Source: an uncultured Lachnospiraceae bacterium (GTDB lineage Bacteria > Bacillota > Clostridia > Lachnospirales > Lachnospiraceae). From it: 16,717 nucleotides of DNA. Below are positions 1-6,629 of the stretch, piece by piece; position 1 is the stretch's first letter; the number at the start of each line of letters is the position of its first letter. The position numbers and the translations under genes were made by a program. The stretch spans positions 1 through 16,717 of the forward strand of contig CAMNGO010000026.1 in assembly GCA_946538445.1 (NCBI GenBank). Reading direction: 5' to 3'. The notes under the pieces were generated by a model that did not search any database, was not told the origin of the DNA, and worked only from the letters and a program-made list of their open reading frames with translations.

Positions 1-118
1 TGTTGCACTATCCTTGGAGTCGCCTCCACCGGACGTTATCCGGCATCCTGCCCTGCGAAGCCCGGACTTTCCTCTCGTTCTCTTCTGAGAATAAGCGACC
101 ATTTATCCGACTCTGAAC
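1..118 (-). ncRNA. rnpB: RNase P RNA (5' part, runs off the left edge)
   Basis: This is the catalytic RNA of ribonuclease P, which trims tRNA 5' leaders. Read on the minus strand, the sequence carries the hallmark conserved block GAGGAAAGUCCGGGCUUCGC (about positions 75-56), followed by AGGGCAGGAUGCC and then a GUGCAACA-like element near positions 9-2. These match the 5' half of bacterial type A RNase P RNA rather than the Bacillus type B form. The 3' half, including the partner strand of the terminal helix P1, lies outside the window, so the exact 5' end cannot be confirmed by pairing. The end at about 118 is inferred from a promoter -10 box at 125-130. It is divergent from the response regulator gene. 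Confidence 0.95.
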
Positions 119-124
119 GGGAAA

Positions 125-153
125 ATTGTAACAAAGCCGGATATAATTGTCAA
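125..153 (-). promoter_or_regulatory. Promoter of rnpB
   Basis: On the minus strand TTGACA (153-148) is separated by exactly 17 bases from TACAAT (130-125). This is a perfect -35 box and a one-mismatch -10 box for the housekeeping sigma factor. It would start transcription near position 118, just where the RNase P RNA should begin. Such a strong promoter fits an abundant stable RNA. Confidence 0.85.
142..147 (+). promoter_or_regulatory. Possible -10 box for the response regulator operon
   Basis: TATAAT on the plus strand lies 37 bases upstream of the response regulator start codon. No good -35 box is present at the usual distance (positions 119-124 read GGGAAA), so the promoter would be weak or activator-dependent. 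Autoregulation by the encoded response regulator is a reasonable inference. The hexamer lies inside the 17-base spacer of the divergent rnpB promoter, so the two polymerase footprints would overlap. It could also be a chance match in AT-rich DNA. Confidence 0.4.
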
Positions 154-184
154 GGAAAGAACTTTTCAAAGAAAGGAATACATT

Positions 185-904
185 ATGGAAAAAAATGCAA
201 CTATTTTAGTCGTGGATGATGATAAAGAAATCGCGGATCTTGTGGAGATCTATCTCGTGAATGACGGTTACAAGGTGCTCAAGGCTTCCGACGGCAGTCA
301 ATGCCTGGATATCCTGGCCGAACACCCGGAGGTCCGTATGCTGATTCTGGACATCATGATGCCGGGGATCGACGGCCTTGAGGTATGCAGACGGATCCGC
401 AAGACCAGCAATATTCCGATCCTGATGCTTTCCGCCAAGGCAGAAGACATGGATAAGATCGTAGGATTCGGTACCGGGGCCGATGATTATCTGACAAAAC
501 CTTTCCATCCCCTGGAACTCCTGGCAAGGGTGAAATCCCAGATGAAGAGATATACTACCCTGCCCATGGGCCAGGAGGAGAAAGAAGATAAGAACGATGA
601 GATCAAGGTTCAGAACCTTACCATCAACAAAACGGCGCATGTCGTGAAGAAAGATGGCCATGAGATCGCTCTTACACCAATAGAATTTGATATACTTTAT
701 CTTCTGGCCTCCAACAGAGACCGGGTATTCAGCACGGACGAGATTTTCGAGAGAGTGTGGAATGAGAAGGTATATGAGGTGAATAACACGGTGATGGTAC
801 ATATCAGACGTCTCCGTGAGAAGATTGAAGACAACTCACGTAGCCCAAAGATTCTGAAGACGGTTTGGGGGGTAGGATACAAAATTGAAAGTGAATCAGT
901 ATAG
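185..904 (+). CDS. OmpR-family response regulator, VanR-like
   Basis: DNA-binding response regulator of 239 residues, cytoplasmic, phosphorylated by the kinase encoded next. The receiver domain spans about residues 5-120, with the acidic pocket D11-D13, phospho-acceptor D56 in LILDIMMPG, switch residue S83 and conserved K105. A linker of about 20 charged residues leads to a winged-helix DNA-binding domain (about 140-236) ending in the typical WGVGYKIE. The receiver resembles VanR of the glycopeptide-resistance systems, but no vanH/A/X genes are nearby, so the name describes similarity and not function. The ATG follows an AAAGGA site by a normal distance. The 3' end overlaps the kinase gene by 20 bases, which implies coupled translation. 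The target genes are inferred to be the downstream membrane genes and possibly its own promoter. Confidence 0.95.
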   Translation: MEKNATILVVDDDKEIADLVEIYLVNDGYKVLKASDGSQCLDILAEHPEVRMLILDIMMPGIDGLEVCRRIRKTSNIPILMLSAKAEDMDKIVGFGTGADDYLTKPFHPLELLARVKSQMKRYTTLPMGQEEKEDKNDEIKVQNLTINKTAHVVKKDGHEIALTPIEFDILYLLASNRDRVFSTDEIFERVWNEKVYEVNNTVMVHIRRLREKIEDNSRSPKILKTVWGVGYKIESESV

Positions 905-2030
905 AAGTTTTCGTTTTCGAATCGTCCTGTATATGTTTCTGAGCGTTCTGGCCACCATCGTTACGGAGGCAGTCCTTTTCTTTCTGATCTTTTTATATGA
1001 AAATGAGATGAGCACGGGAAGATACCGGGAGATCTGGGGGATTTCAGGGAACGGAAAGGTGACATCCGGTATGCTGACCCTGAGTAACTTAAATGGCTTC
1101 GACATCGCGGTGCTGCTCTTTTTCTCCGTTCTTCTTATGATCCTGTATTTCGTCCTGTTCTCCCACGGATTCGTGGTTTATGTCCGGGAGATTATCCAGG
1201 GCATAGAGAAGATGAAAAACGGTAATTTTTCAGAAGAGATTCCCGTCCGGGGAAACGATGAATTTTCCGAGATTGCGGATTCCATCAATGAGATGCGCCG
1301 CAATCTGGGAGAGACCCTGGCACAGCAGAAGATGGTGGAGCAGACAAAGGATGAGCTGGTAACCAATGTGGCTCATGACCTGAGGACTCCCCTCACGTCC
1401 ATTTTAGGCTATCTTGATTTGCTGCAGCAGAAGGATGACCTGACGGAAGAACAGCAGCAGAAGTACCTGGGCATCGTCACCGCAAAGGCAAAGCAGCTGG
1501 AGACCCTGATCAAGGACCTCTTTGATTACACCCGCTATGACAAGGACAAGGTGAAGATCAAGAAAGAGATCCTGGACCTGAATCTTTTTATGCCTCAGCT
1601 GGTGGATGAGTTCTATCCCAGCTTCATGGAGAACCATCTGAATTGCGTCACTCATTTTTGTGAAGGTCCTCTGAATATTGAAGGAAACGGAGAACTGCTG
1701 GCCAGAGCCATCGGAAACCTCATGTCCAACGCCATCAAATACGGGGCGGACGGAAAATTGCTGGAAGTATACACAGGACGTCTGTCGGACTATGCCTTCG
1801 TGGCAATCGTCAATTACGGCAGAGTCATCCCGCCGGAAGACCTGGAGAAGATATTTGACAAGTTTTACCGGGTGGAGAATTCACGGTCATTAAAGACCGG
1901 AGGAACAGGACTTGGCCTTACCATCGCAAAGAATATCGTAACCTTACATGATGGTAATATCTGGGCCATGAGTGGGGATAACGGAACCAGATTCCAGATG
2001 GAGATTCCCCTGGTAAACCCATTGACATAA
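885..2030 (+). CDS. Membrane sensor histidine kinase, VanS-like
   Basis: Sensor kinase of 381 residues, partner of the preceding response regulator. Two membrane segments (about residues 11-37 and 72-98) bracket a short extracellular loop of roughly 35 residues, too small for a large ligand-binding fold. A HAMP linker (about 95-150) is followed by the dimerisation and phospho-acceptor helix with H164 in VAHDLRTP, whose HDxxT pattern also suits phosphatase activity. The ATPase domain has its N box at 277-287 (N278, N282). Its G1 box is of the VanS kind (NYGRVIP, 310-316), with N in place of the usual D. The G2 box is GGTGLGLTIAK (339-349). The start is TTG at 885, with GGTAGGA 7 bases upstream. 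A GTG at 891 is possible but sits too far from that site. The small loop suggests sensing within or close to the membrane. Confidence 0.94.
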   Translation: MKVNQYRSFRFRIVLYMFLSVLATIVTEAVLFFLIFLYENEMSTGRYREIWGISGNGKVTSGMLTLSNLNGFDIAVLLFFSVLLMILYFVLFSHGFVVYVREIIQGIEKMKNGNFSEEIPVRGNDEFSEIADSINEMRRNLGETLAQQKMVEQTKDELVTNVAHDLRTPLTSILGYLDLLQQKDDLTEEQQQKYLGIVTAKAKQLETLIKDLFDYTRYDKDKVKIKKEILDLNLFMPQLVDEFYPSFMENHLNCVTHFCEGPLNIEGNGELLARAIGNLMSNAIKYGADGKLLEVYTGRLSDYAFVAIVNYGRVIPPEDLEKIFDKFYRVENSRSLKTGGTGLGLTIAKNIVTLHDGNIWAMSGDNGTRFQMEIPLVNPLT

Positions 2031-2065
2031 CACGGCACAGCAGATGACATAGTTTGGAGTAAGGT

Positions 2066-4504
2066 ATGCTGAATGAACTGTTTCGTACCTATAAAAAGAT
2101 CATATTCGTTGTTTTGCTTCTTTTATGCACGATTGTTTTCTGGTTCTTCGGATGTCATCGTCAGCCTGATAAGAAAGCAGACCCTGTGACCTGGAAGAAA
2201 ATCTCTTTTGAAAATGGCGGCTATGGCTATTCTTTCCGGATCAATGACCTGGAAGGGGATGTGGTTTTTGGAATCAAGGGTTACACCGTCAAAGATAAAA
2301 ACATTCCGATCGAGGTGGGTCTGACCTCTTCTGCCAGGGATTTTTCCGGTCTGGTGAGCATTACCGTACCCGGAACCAACGGTACGGGAATCTGCTACCA
2401 GTCTGCCATCCAATGTAAGAAAGGGGAGCGTTCCAATATAGATCTGTCCATACCCCAGCTTGGAAATGCCGCCTATTTCTGCTTCGAGATCCTGGATCAG
2501 TTCGGGAATACCCTGCTTTCCAAGATGGAGATACCGGCTTATTCGGAATGGGTTGACCCGGAATCAGAGACCGGTTCCCAGATCTGCCTTGGTCTCCTCT
2601 CCGATCAATTTTCCACACTTTCTTTTCTGGATGGAACTGTGATCGATACCGGTTTTGAGGAAGTGAGATTAAGACTGGTTCCTCTGGATGAGAACAGTTT
2701 TCCCTCCAGCCAGGATTCCATAAATATCTTATCCGGCATCCTGGTTGATGACTATTCCCTGGGGAAACTGGTGGAAGGCCAGAGGGTCGTCCTAAGAAAC
2801 TGGCTGAATCAGGGAGGAAACCTGATCATTGCAACCGGAGAACACGGCAAAAAGAATCTGACGGCCTTCGGGGACGAACTGAAAGTGGAACCGGGGGATG
2901 TGGATACGGAAAGACTGTATTTTGATGCTTCCGGTGATTTCTCCGGAGAGCTGAGCTTATATATTAACCATCTGATTTTTGACAACAATGCAGGATGGAG
3001 AACCATCCGGTGGTCCGATCCTGCTGCTTTATATGAGAGGAGCTTTGGGGCGGGTTCCGTCTACGCACTCCGCTTCAGCTTTACCGATGCATCCATCCTG
3101 CAGTGGAACCACCTGGATGAGATGACACAATCTCTCATGAAACAGGTATTCCGGTCAGTCTTTGAGGAAAATGCCGATGAGGAAAATCTGATCTGGAATA
3201 TCGAGATGGCCCTTCATGATTTTAACAGCTCCCAGACACCCAATGTGTTCTATTATGGAGTTTTCTTCCTGGCCTATCTCTGTACCTTGACCTTCCTTGC
3301 CTACTATATGCTCAACCGGATCCGGAAGAGGGAGTATATATGGGGCTTGGTTCCCATGGTTGCCATCCTGTTCAGTTTAAGCATCGTCTTTCGTTCCAGG
3401 AGCACACCATCCCAGGTTCAGAGTTCCTTCTCCTCCATCCGGATCGTGGATGACCAGAATACCAGGAATGACCTCTACTTCCTCTATCAGAATGAGGAGG
3501 GGGAGAGCATGAATGTCAATCTCAGTTCCTCTGTCGATAGTGTACTTCCCATTGATTTCGATTATGCCCAGGAGGCTGCCGACTATACGCAGCTGACCAT
3601 GATCCAGAAGGATTACAGTATCCTGGATGCGATCAAGGGTTACGATATCTCTTTTTCCGAGGCGACACCCGGCACTATCCGTATGTTGCAGATGACGGAA
3701 AACAAGATAATGAATTATGGGGAGAAGACCGACATATTTTCCACGGATATCCGGGGGAATCACACGACATTTTCCGGCAGCCTTACCAACCAGTCGAAAA
3801 AAACATTTGATAAGGTTCTGATCATCCGGGGAAATGAATACTGGATCGATGAGAATATAAAGGCCGGGGAGACGGTGAATATCTCCGGAGAAGAAGTGAA
3901 GGCCTGGTCCCAGTTTGATGACGATACAGTGCTGGCCGGGGAAGGAGACAGCGTCGTAATGCAGGATATCCTGAGTTATGTCCTCTACCGGTATATGAAA
4001 AATAATTCGGATATGAGTGATCTGATTGTAATCGGCCTGGCACTCGATGACAATTATCAGCTTCTGAGAACCAGGAATATCACTTTGGGAAATCAGGTGT
4101 CTGTCTACGCATGTCACATGGATATCGGAAATCCGGAAACCGCGGACTGCCAGGTAGATATCAACAGAGAATCCCTTCAAGATTACGAAGATTATGATGA
4201 CCTTACCAGCCGGATCTCCGAGGGTGAGACGGTAGAAGTGGAATATCAGTTTGATTCCAACAAGCTGGTATGGGCCATGGCAAGGAACCATGATGATTTC
4301 AAAGGAAAGATCTACGCCTACAATTATGAGACAAGTGAGAAGGACAGGATCCTGAGAAATTGGGATGATGTCATGTCCCTGACGGATCTGGAACCATATC
4401 TTTCCGACATGAATGTTATGAAGATTACTTATGAACAGGCGAAGAATGAGGAAGAATACAATCTGCCGATTCTTTCCGCCTGGCTGAAGAAAATAGCACA
4501 CTAG
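2066..4504 (+). CDS. Large membrane-anchored protein of unknown function, transporter-linked
   Basis: Protein of 812 residues that I do not recognise as a named family. An N-terminal membrane segment (about 11-29) ends at C30. The preceding residues FFG do not make a canonical lipobox, so an uncleaved anchor is likelier than a lipoprotein. Residues about 40-160 look like a beta-rich extracytoplasmic domain. Residues about 172-345 resemble the catalytically dead glutamine-amidotransferase-like fold seen in other bacterial membrane proteins, with LRNWLNQGGNLIIATGE at 243-259. Two more membrane segments follow (about 396-416 and 425-443), separated by a short basic loop (RIRKREY). A C-terminal domain of about 370 residues is then predicted back outside. 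The ATG lies 6 bases after TGGAG. It is 35 bases downstream of the kinase gene and 19 bases upstream of the ATPase gene, so it is probably a subunit or accessory protein of the ABC-type complex. The function is unknown. Confidence 0.85.
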   Translation: MLNELFRTYKKIIFVVLLLLCTIVFWFFGCHRQPDKKADPVTWKKISFENGGYGYSFRINDLEGDVVFGIKGYTVKDKNIPIEVGLTSSARDFSGLVSITVPGTNGTGICYQSAIQCKKGERSNIDLSIPQLGNAAYFCFEILDQFGNTLLSKMEIPAYSEWVDPESETGSQICLGLLSDQFSTLSFLDGTVIDTGFEEVRLRLVPLDENSFPSSQDSINILSGILVDDYSLGKLVEGQRVVLRNWLNQGGNLIIATGEHGKKNLTAFGDELKVEPGDVDTERLYFDASGDFSGELSLYINHLIFDNNAGWRTIRWSDPAALYERSFGAGSVYALRFSFTDASILQWNHLDEMTQSLMKQVFRSVFEENADEENLIWNIEMALHDFNSSQTPNVFYYGVFFLAYLCTLTFLAYYMLNRIRKREYIWGLVPMVAILFSLSIVFRSRSTPSQVQSSFSSIRIVDDQNTRNDLYFLYQNEEGESMNVNLSSSVDSVLPIDFDYAQEAADYTQLTMIQKDYSILDAIKGYDISFSEATPGTIRMLQMTENKIMNYGEKTDIFSTDIRGNHTTFSGSLTNQSKKTFDKVLIIRGNEYWIDENIKAGETVNISGEEVKAWSQFDDDTVLAGEGDSVVMQDILSYVLYRYMKNNSDMSDLIVIGLALDDNYQLLRTRNITLGNQVSVYACHMDIGNPETADCQVDINRESLQDYEDYDDLTSRISEGETVEVEYQFDSNKLVWAMARNHDDFKGKIYAYNYETSEKDRILRNWDDVMSLTDLEPYLSDMNVMKITYEQAKNEEEYNLPILSAWLKKIAH

Positions 4505-4523
4505 CTAAAAGGAAGCGGATTTT

Positions 4524-5426
4524 ATGCTGGAATTTCAGAATGTAACCATCTATCGCAAAAAAAAGAAAATAGTGGATAATCTGAATCTGAGTCTGGAAGA
4601 TGGCGTGATTTTCGGCTTGCTGGGATCAGATCAGCCCGCAAAATCCTCCATACTCCAGGCGGCGACAGGGAGCATTAAACCTTCCTACGGGGAGATCCTG
4701 CTGGATGGGGATTCTGTCTCTTCCTCCGATTCCACCTACCTGCATATTGGTTATATGCCGCAAAAATACGGGTTTTATGAGCAACTTACCGTGGAGGAAT
4801 ACTTTGAAGTCTTTCTGGCCCTTTATAAGGTCAACGGAAGATATCGAAGCCGCAGGGTGGATGAGGTATTGAATCTCCTGGAGATGGAGGAGTACAGGTC
4901 CAGCTATATCAGCGAGATACCAAATGAACTTAAACCCTTCCTCTGCCTGGGCAAGACCATCCTACATGAACCATCCTGGCTCTTTTTCGACGAACCTTTC
5001 GGAGATATGAGCCCGGCCTTCCGAAAAAAGATGCTGGACTGCATGGGAATGCTGTGGGAACAGGGGAAATCCCTGGTGATCAACAGCCCGGTCTTCCCGG
5101 AAATCAATGCTTTCCTGACGGATGTGGCTGTCATTGAAGGCGGACAGGTCGTGGCAAAAGGCACCATCGAGACCTGTTATGAATCTTTCCTCCGGTCAAG
5201 TCCCATCCGCATGAGGATCCTTGAGGGGATGGATGAAGCAATCCGGGTTTTGCGTGAGAATGATCAGGTAGACCGGGTTACGGTAAACGGGGAGGATGTC
5301 ATCCTTTTGTTCTCCGGGGGAGATCAGGAGGAGGCACAGCTTCTTACCCAGCTGGTCCAGGCAGGTGTCACGGTGCATCATTACATGAGGGATCCGGTGG
5401 AACTGGATCAGATTATGTGGAGGTAG
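4524..5426 (+). CDS. ABC-type ATPase subunit with degenerate motifs
   Basis: Nucleotide-binding subunit of 300 residues, arranged like the ATPases that partner ABC-2-type permeases. The overall fold is clear: A-loop region at the N terminus, Q-loop in GYMPQKYGFYEQLTVEEY (Q80), Walker B WLFFDEPF (D156, E157), and a C-terminal extension of about 80 residues. Several motifs are eroded. Walker A reads GSDQPAKSS (34-42), keeping K40 and S41 but lacking both inner glycines. The LSGGQ signature is replaced by IPNELK (132-137). The H-loop histidine is missing, with INSPVF at 186-191. ATP binding may survive, but hydrolysis is doubtful. The reading frame is intact and the neighbours are well kept, so this is not simple decay. 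It lies 19 bases after the large membrane protein gene, with an AAAGGAAG ribosome site. Confidence 0.88.
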   Translation: MLEFQNVTIYRKKKKIVDNLNLSLEDGVIFGLLGSDQPAKSSILQAATGSIKPSYGEILLDGDSVSSSDSTYLHIGYMPQKYGFYEQLTVEEYFEVFLALYKVNGRYRSRRVDEVLNLLEMEEYRSSYISEIPNELKPFLCLGKTILHEPSWLFFDEPFGDMSPAFRKKMLDCMGMLWEQGKSLVINSPVFPEINAFLTDVAVIEGGQVVAKGTIETCYESFLRSSPIRMRILEGMDEAIRVLRENDQVDRVTVNGEDVILLFSGGDQEEAQLLTQLVQAGVTVHHYMRDPVELDQIMWR

Positions 5427-5428
5427 AC

Positions 5429-6298
5429 ATGCAGAACTCGATGTTTCGATTGGAGATGCTGAAGGAAGGGAGGAGTATCCGTCTCCCCATCCTTATGATC
5501 TTCTACAATTCAATCCTTGCCTTCGTGACCATATTGTTTCTGTTTTTCAATAATGAATCTTCGCAGGCAGGTTATTTTTCAAATCACGCGGGTTTTCTGG
5601 TTCAGTTTCTCATCATCAGCTCCCTGCAGATCCTGACCGTCTTCATCCTGATGCCTTTTGCCGTATCATATATGGAAGACACGGACCGGGAAGTATCCGA
5701 ACAGTTTATGATGATACCGGGTGTGGCCAGATATCAGATCATCGCTAAGATAAATGTGCTGGTTCTTACCAATCTTCTGATCTTTTTATCCAGCCTGCCT
5801 ATCATTACCTTATCCTGTATCTACAGCGGGATAAGCCTGATGAAGATCGGAAGGCTCTTTGGTGTGATTGCCCTGTTTTCTTTCTGGGGAGGCAGCATCG
5901 CACTTTTTCATTACAGTATCAGCCGCCGGCCTTTGTTCGCGTTTACCGGGACGATCTTTACGTATTTTATGATGTCTGTGGGCATCCTGCTTTTCCTTGA
6001 GATCATCAGGGGAGCCAGCTTGTCCCTGTCAGGACAGGGAGAACTTGCCGCCTGGGTTACGGGTCTTTGTCTGGTGGTAAACCTCTTTAACCCCGTGGTG
6101 GTCTATGTGGGTTATTTTGAGAACCTTTCCGGGAATGTACCCATCATCACCTCTTATTTCGGAAATTTTGGGATTGATGTCACCAGCAGGACTTTTTCCT
6201 ATCTTTACTTCAAGCTTGCCGTCCTGGCCTGCATCCTGGTGGGGATCATCTTCCTGTCATTATCCATACATTTTTATTTCAGGGAAAAGAGCAGTTAA
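5429..6298 (+). CDS. ABC-2-type multi-pass membrane protein (permease subunit)
   Basis: Hydrophobic protein of 289 residues, presumably the membrane partner of the preceding ATPase. Six or seven membrane segments can be seen, at about 20-40, 57-80, 107-127, 142-165, 171-191, 207-228 and 260-282. The cytoplasmic stretch MEDTDREVSEQFMMIPG (82-98) between the second and third segments sits where ABC-2 permeases contact their ATPase. The frame is open from a GTG at 5417. I prefer the ATG at 5429 because GGAGG (5419-5423) lies 5 bases before it and inside the longer version's coding sequence. This start leaves 2 bases after the ATPase stop codon, implying translational coupling. The substrate is unknown, and a strong terminator follows. 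Confidence 0.88.
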   Translation: MQNSMFRLEMLKEGRSIRLPILMIFYNSILAFVTILFLFFNNESSQAGYFSNHAGFLVQFLIISSLQILTVFILMPFAVSYMEDTDREVSEQFMMIPGVARYQIIAKINVLVLTNLLIFLSSLPIITLSCIYSGISLMKIGRLFGVIALFSFWGGSIALFHYSISRRPLFAFTGTIFTYFMMSVGILLFLEIIRGASLSLSGQGELAAWVTGLCLVVNLFNPVVVYVGYFENLSGNVPIITSYFGNFGIDVTSRTFSYLYFKLAVLACILVGIIFLSLSIHFYFREKSS

Positions 6299-6304
6299 AA
6301 AAAG

Positions 6305-6341
6305 AAAAAGGCTGATCACAGAAAACTGTGTCAGCCTTTTT
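6305..6341 (+). terminator. Intrinsic terminator of the regulator-transporter cassette
   Basis: The stem pairs AAAAAGGCTGA (6305-6315) and CACAG (6317-6321) with CTGTG (6326-6330) and TCAGCCTTTTT (6331-6341). It has one bulged T at 6316 and an AAAA loop. It begins 7 bases after the permease stop codon. The A-tract and T-tract on opposite sides mean it could work in both directions. Confidence 0.9.
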
Positions 6342-6535
6342 GATTTCACTGCATTCATTCTTATCATTCAAGTCCAGCCAGTGCTGTCTGCTAAAAGATA
6401 CCCCAATATATCGTCACAGATGAATATACAAGTGAAATAATACATGGAATAATATACAATATTAATGTTACTAATTATTTATATTCATATTAAAATACTG
6501 TTAACAATTACAAAAAGGAAGTTATAAGCCCTTGC

Positions 6536-6564
6536 TTGTTGAAATCATTTCAGTATGTTATAAT
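6536..6564 (+). promoter_or_regulatory. Promoter of thrC
   Basis: TTGTTG (6536-6541) is followed after 17 bases by a perfect TATAAT (6559-6564). Transcription would start near 6571, giving a 5' leader of about 60 bases before the thrC start codon. The -35 box is only a partial match to TTGACA. Confidence 0.65.
6540..6552. promoter_or_regulatory. Palindrome in the thrC promoter, possible operator
   Basis: TGAAAT-C-ATTTCA is a perfect inverted repeat with one central base. It begins in the -35 box and fills much of the spacer of the thrC promoter. A repressor bound here would block polymerase. The binding protein is unknown and the role is inferred from position alone. Confidence 0.4.
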
Positions 6565-6629
6565 TGATTCGCTTACCCTATTGATATTGTTGAAATCTTA
6601 TATTCCATAAACAGTTACAGGAGGTTGCC

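Larger units (their letters stand above)
6536..6597 (+). repeat. 11-bp direct repeat flanking the thrC -10 box
   Basis: TTGTTGAAATC occurs at 6536-6546 and again at 6587-6597, spaced 51 bases start to start, about five helical turns. One copy covers the -35 box and the other lies in the leader. Paired sites with this phasing would suit a looping or cooperative regulator, but AT-rich DNA makes a chance repeat possible. Confidence 0.45.
6342..6629. other. AT-rich intergenic region upstream of threonine synthase
   Basis: With the preceding terminator, this makes a gene-free stretch of about 330 bases. I see no convincing reading frame, tRNA or known riboswitch in it. The first half (to about 6480) shows nothing recognisable. 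The second half becomes very AT-rich and holds a promoter, a palindrome and a direct repeat, which are listed separately. No leader peptide rich in threonine codons and no T-box specifier structure was recognised. Confidence 0.6.

Noticed and set aside
206..802. Open frame of 198 codons opposite the response regulator gene
   Set aside because: The regulator frame carries a complete receiver and winged helix; the antisense frame shows nothing recognisable.
185..2030. Reading the VanR/VanS-like pair as part of a vancomycin-resistance cluster
   Set aside because: No D-Ala-D-Lac ligase, dehydrogenase or dipeptidase gene is present; VanRS-like pairs are common without resistance genes.
3377..4501. 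Open frame of 374 codons opposite the large membrane protein gene
   Set aside because: Antisense shadow rich in I, H and L without motifs. The sense frame has good spacing and ribosome sites in its operon.
4524..5426. Calling the ATPase a pseudogene because its motifs are eroded
   Set aside because: The frame is intact at full length, the ribosome site is good, and the partner gene is coupled 2 bases downstream.
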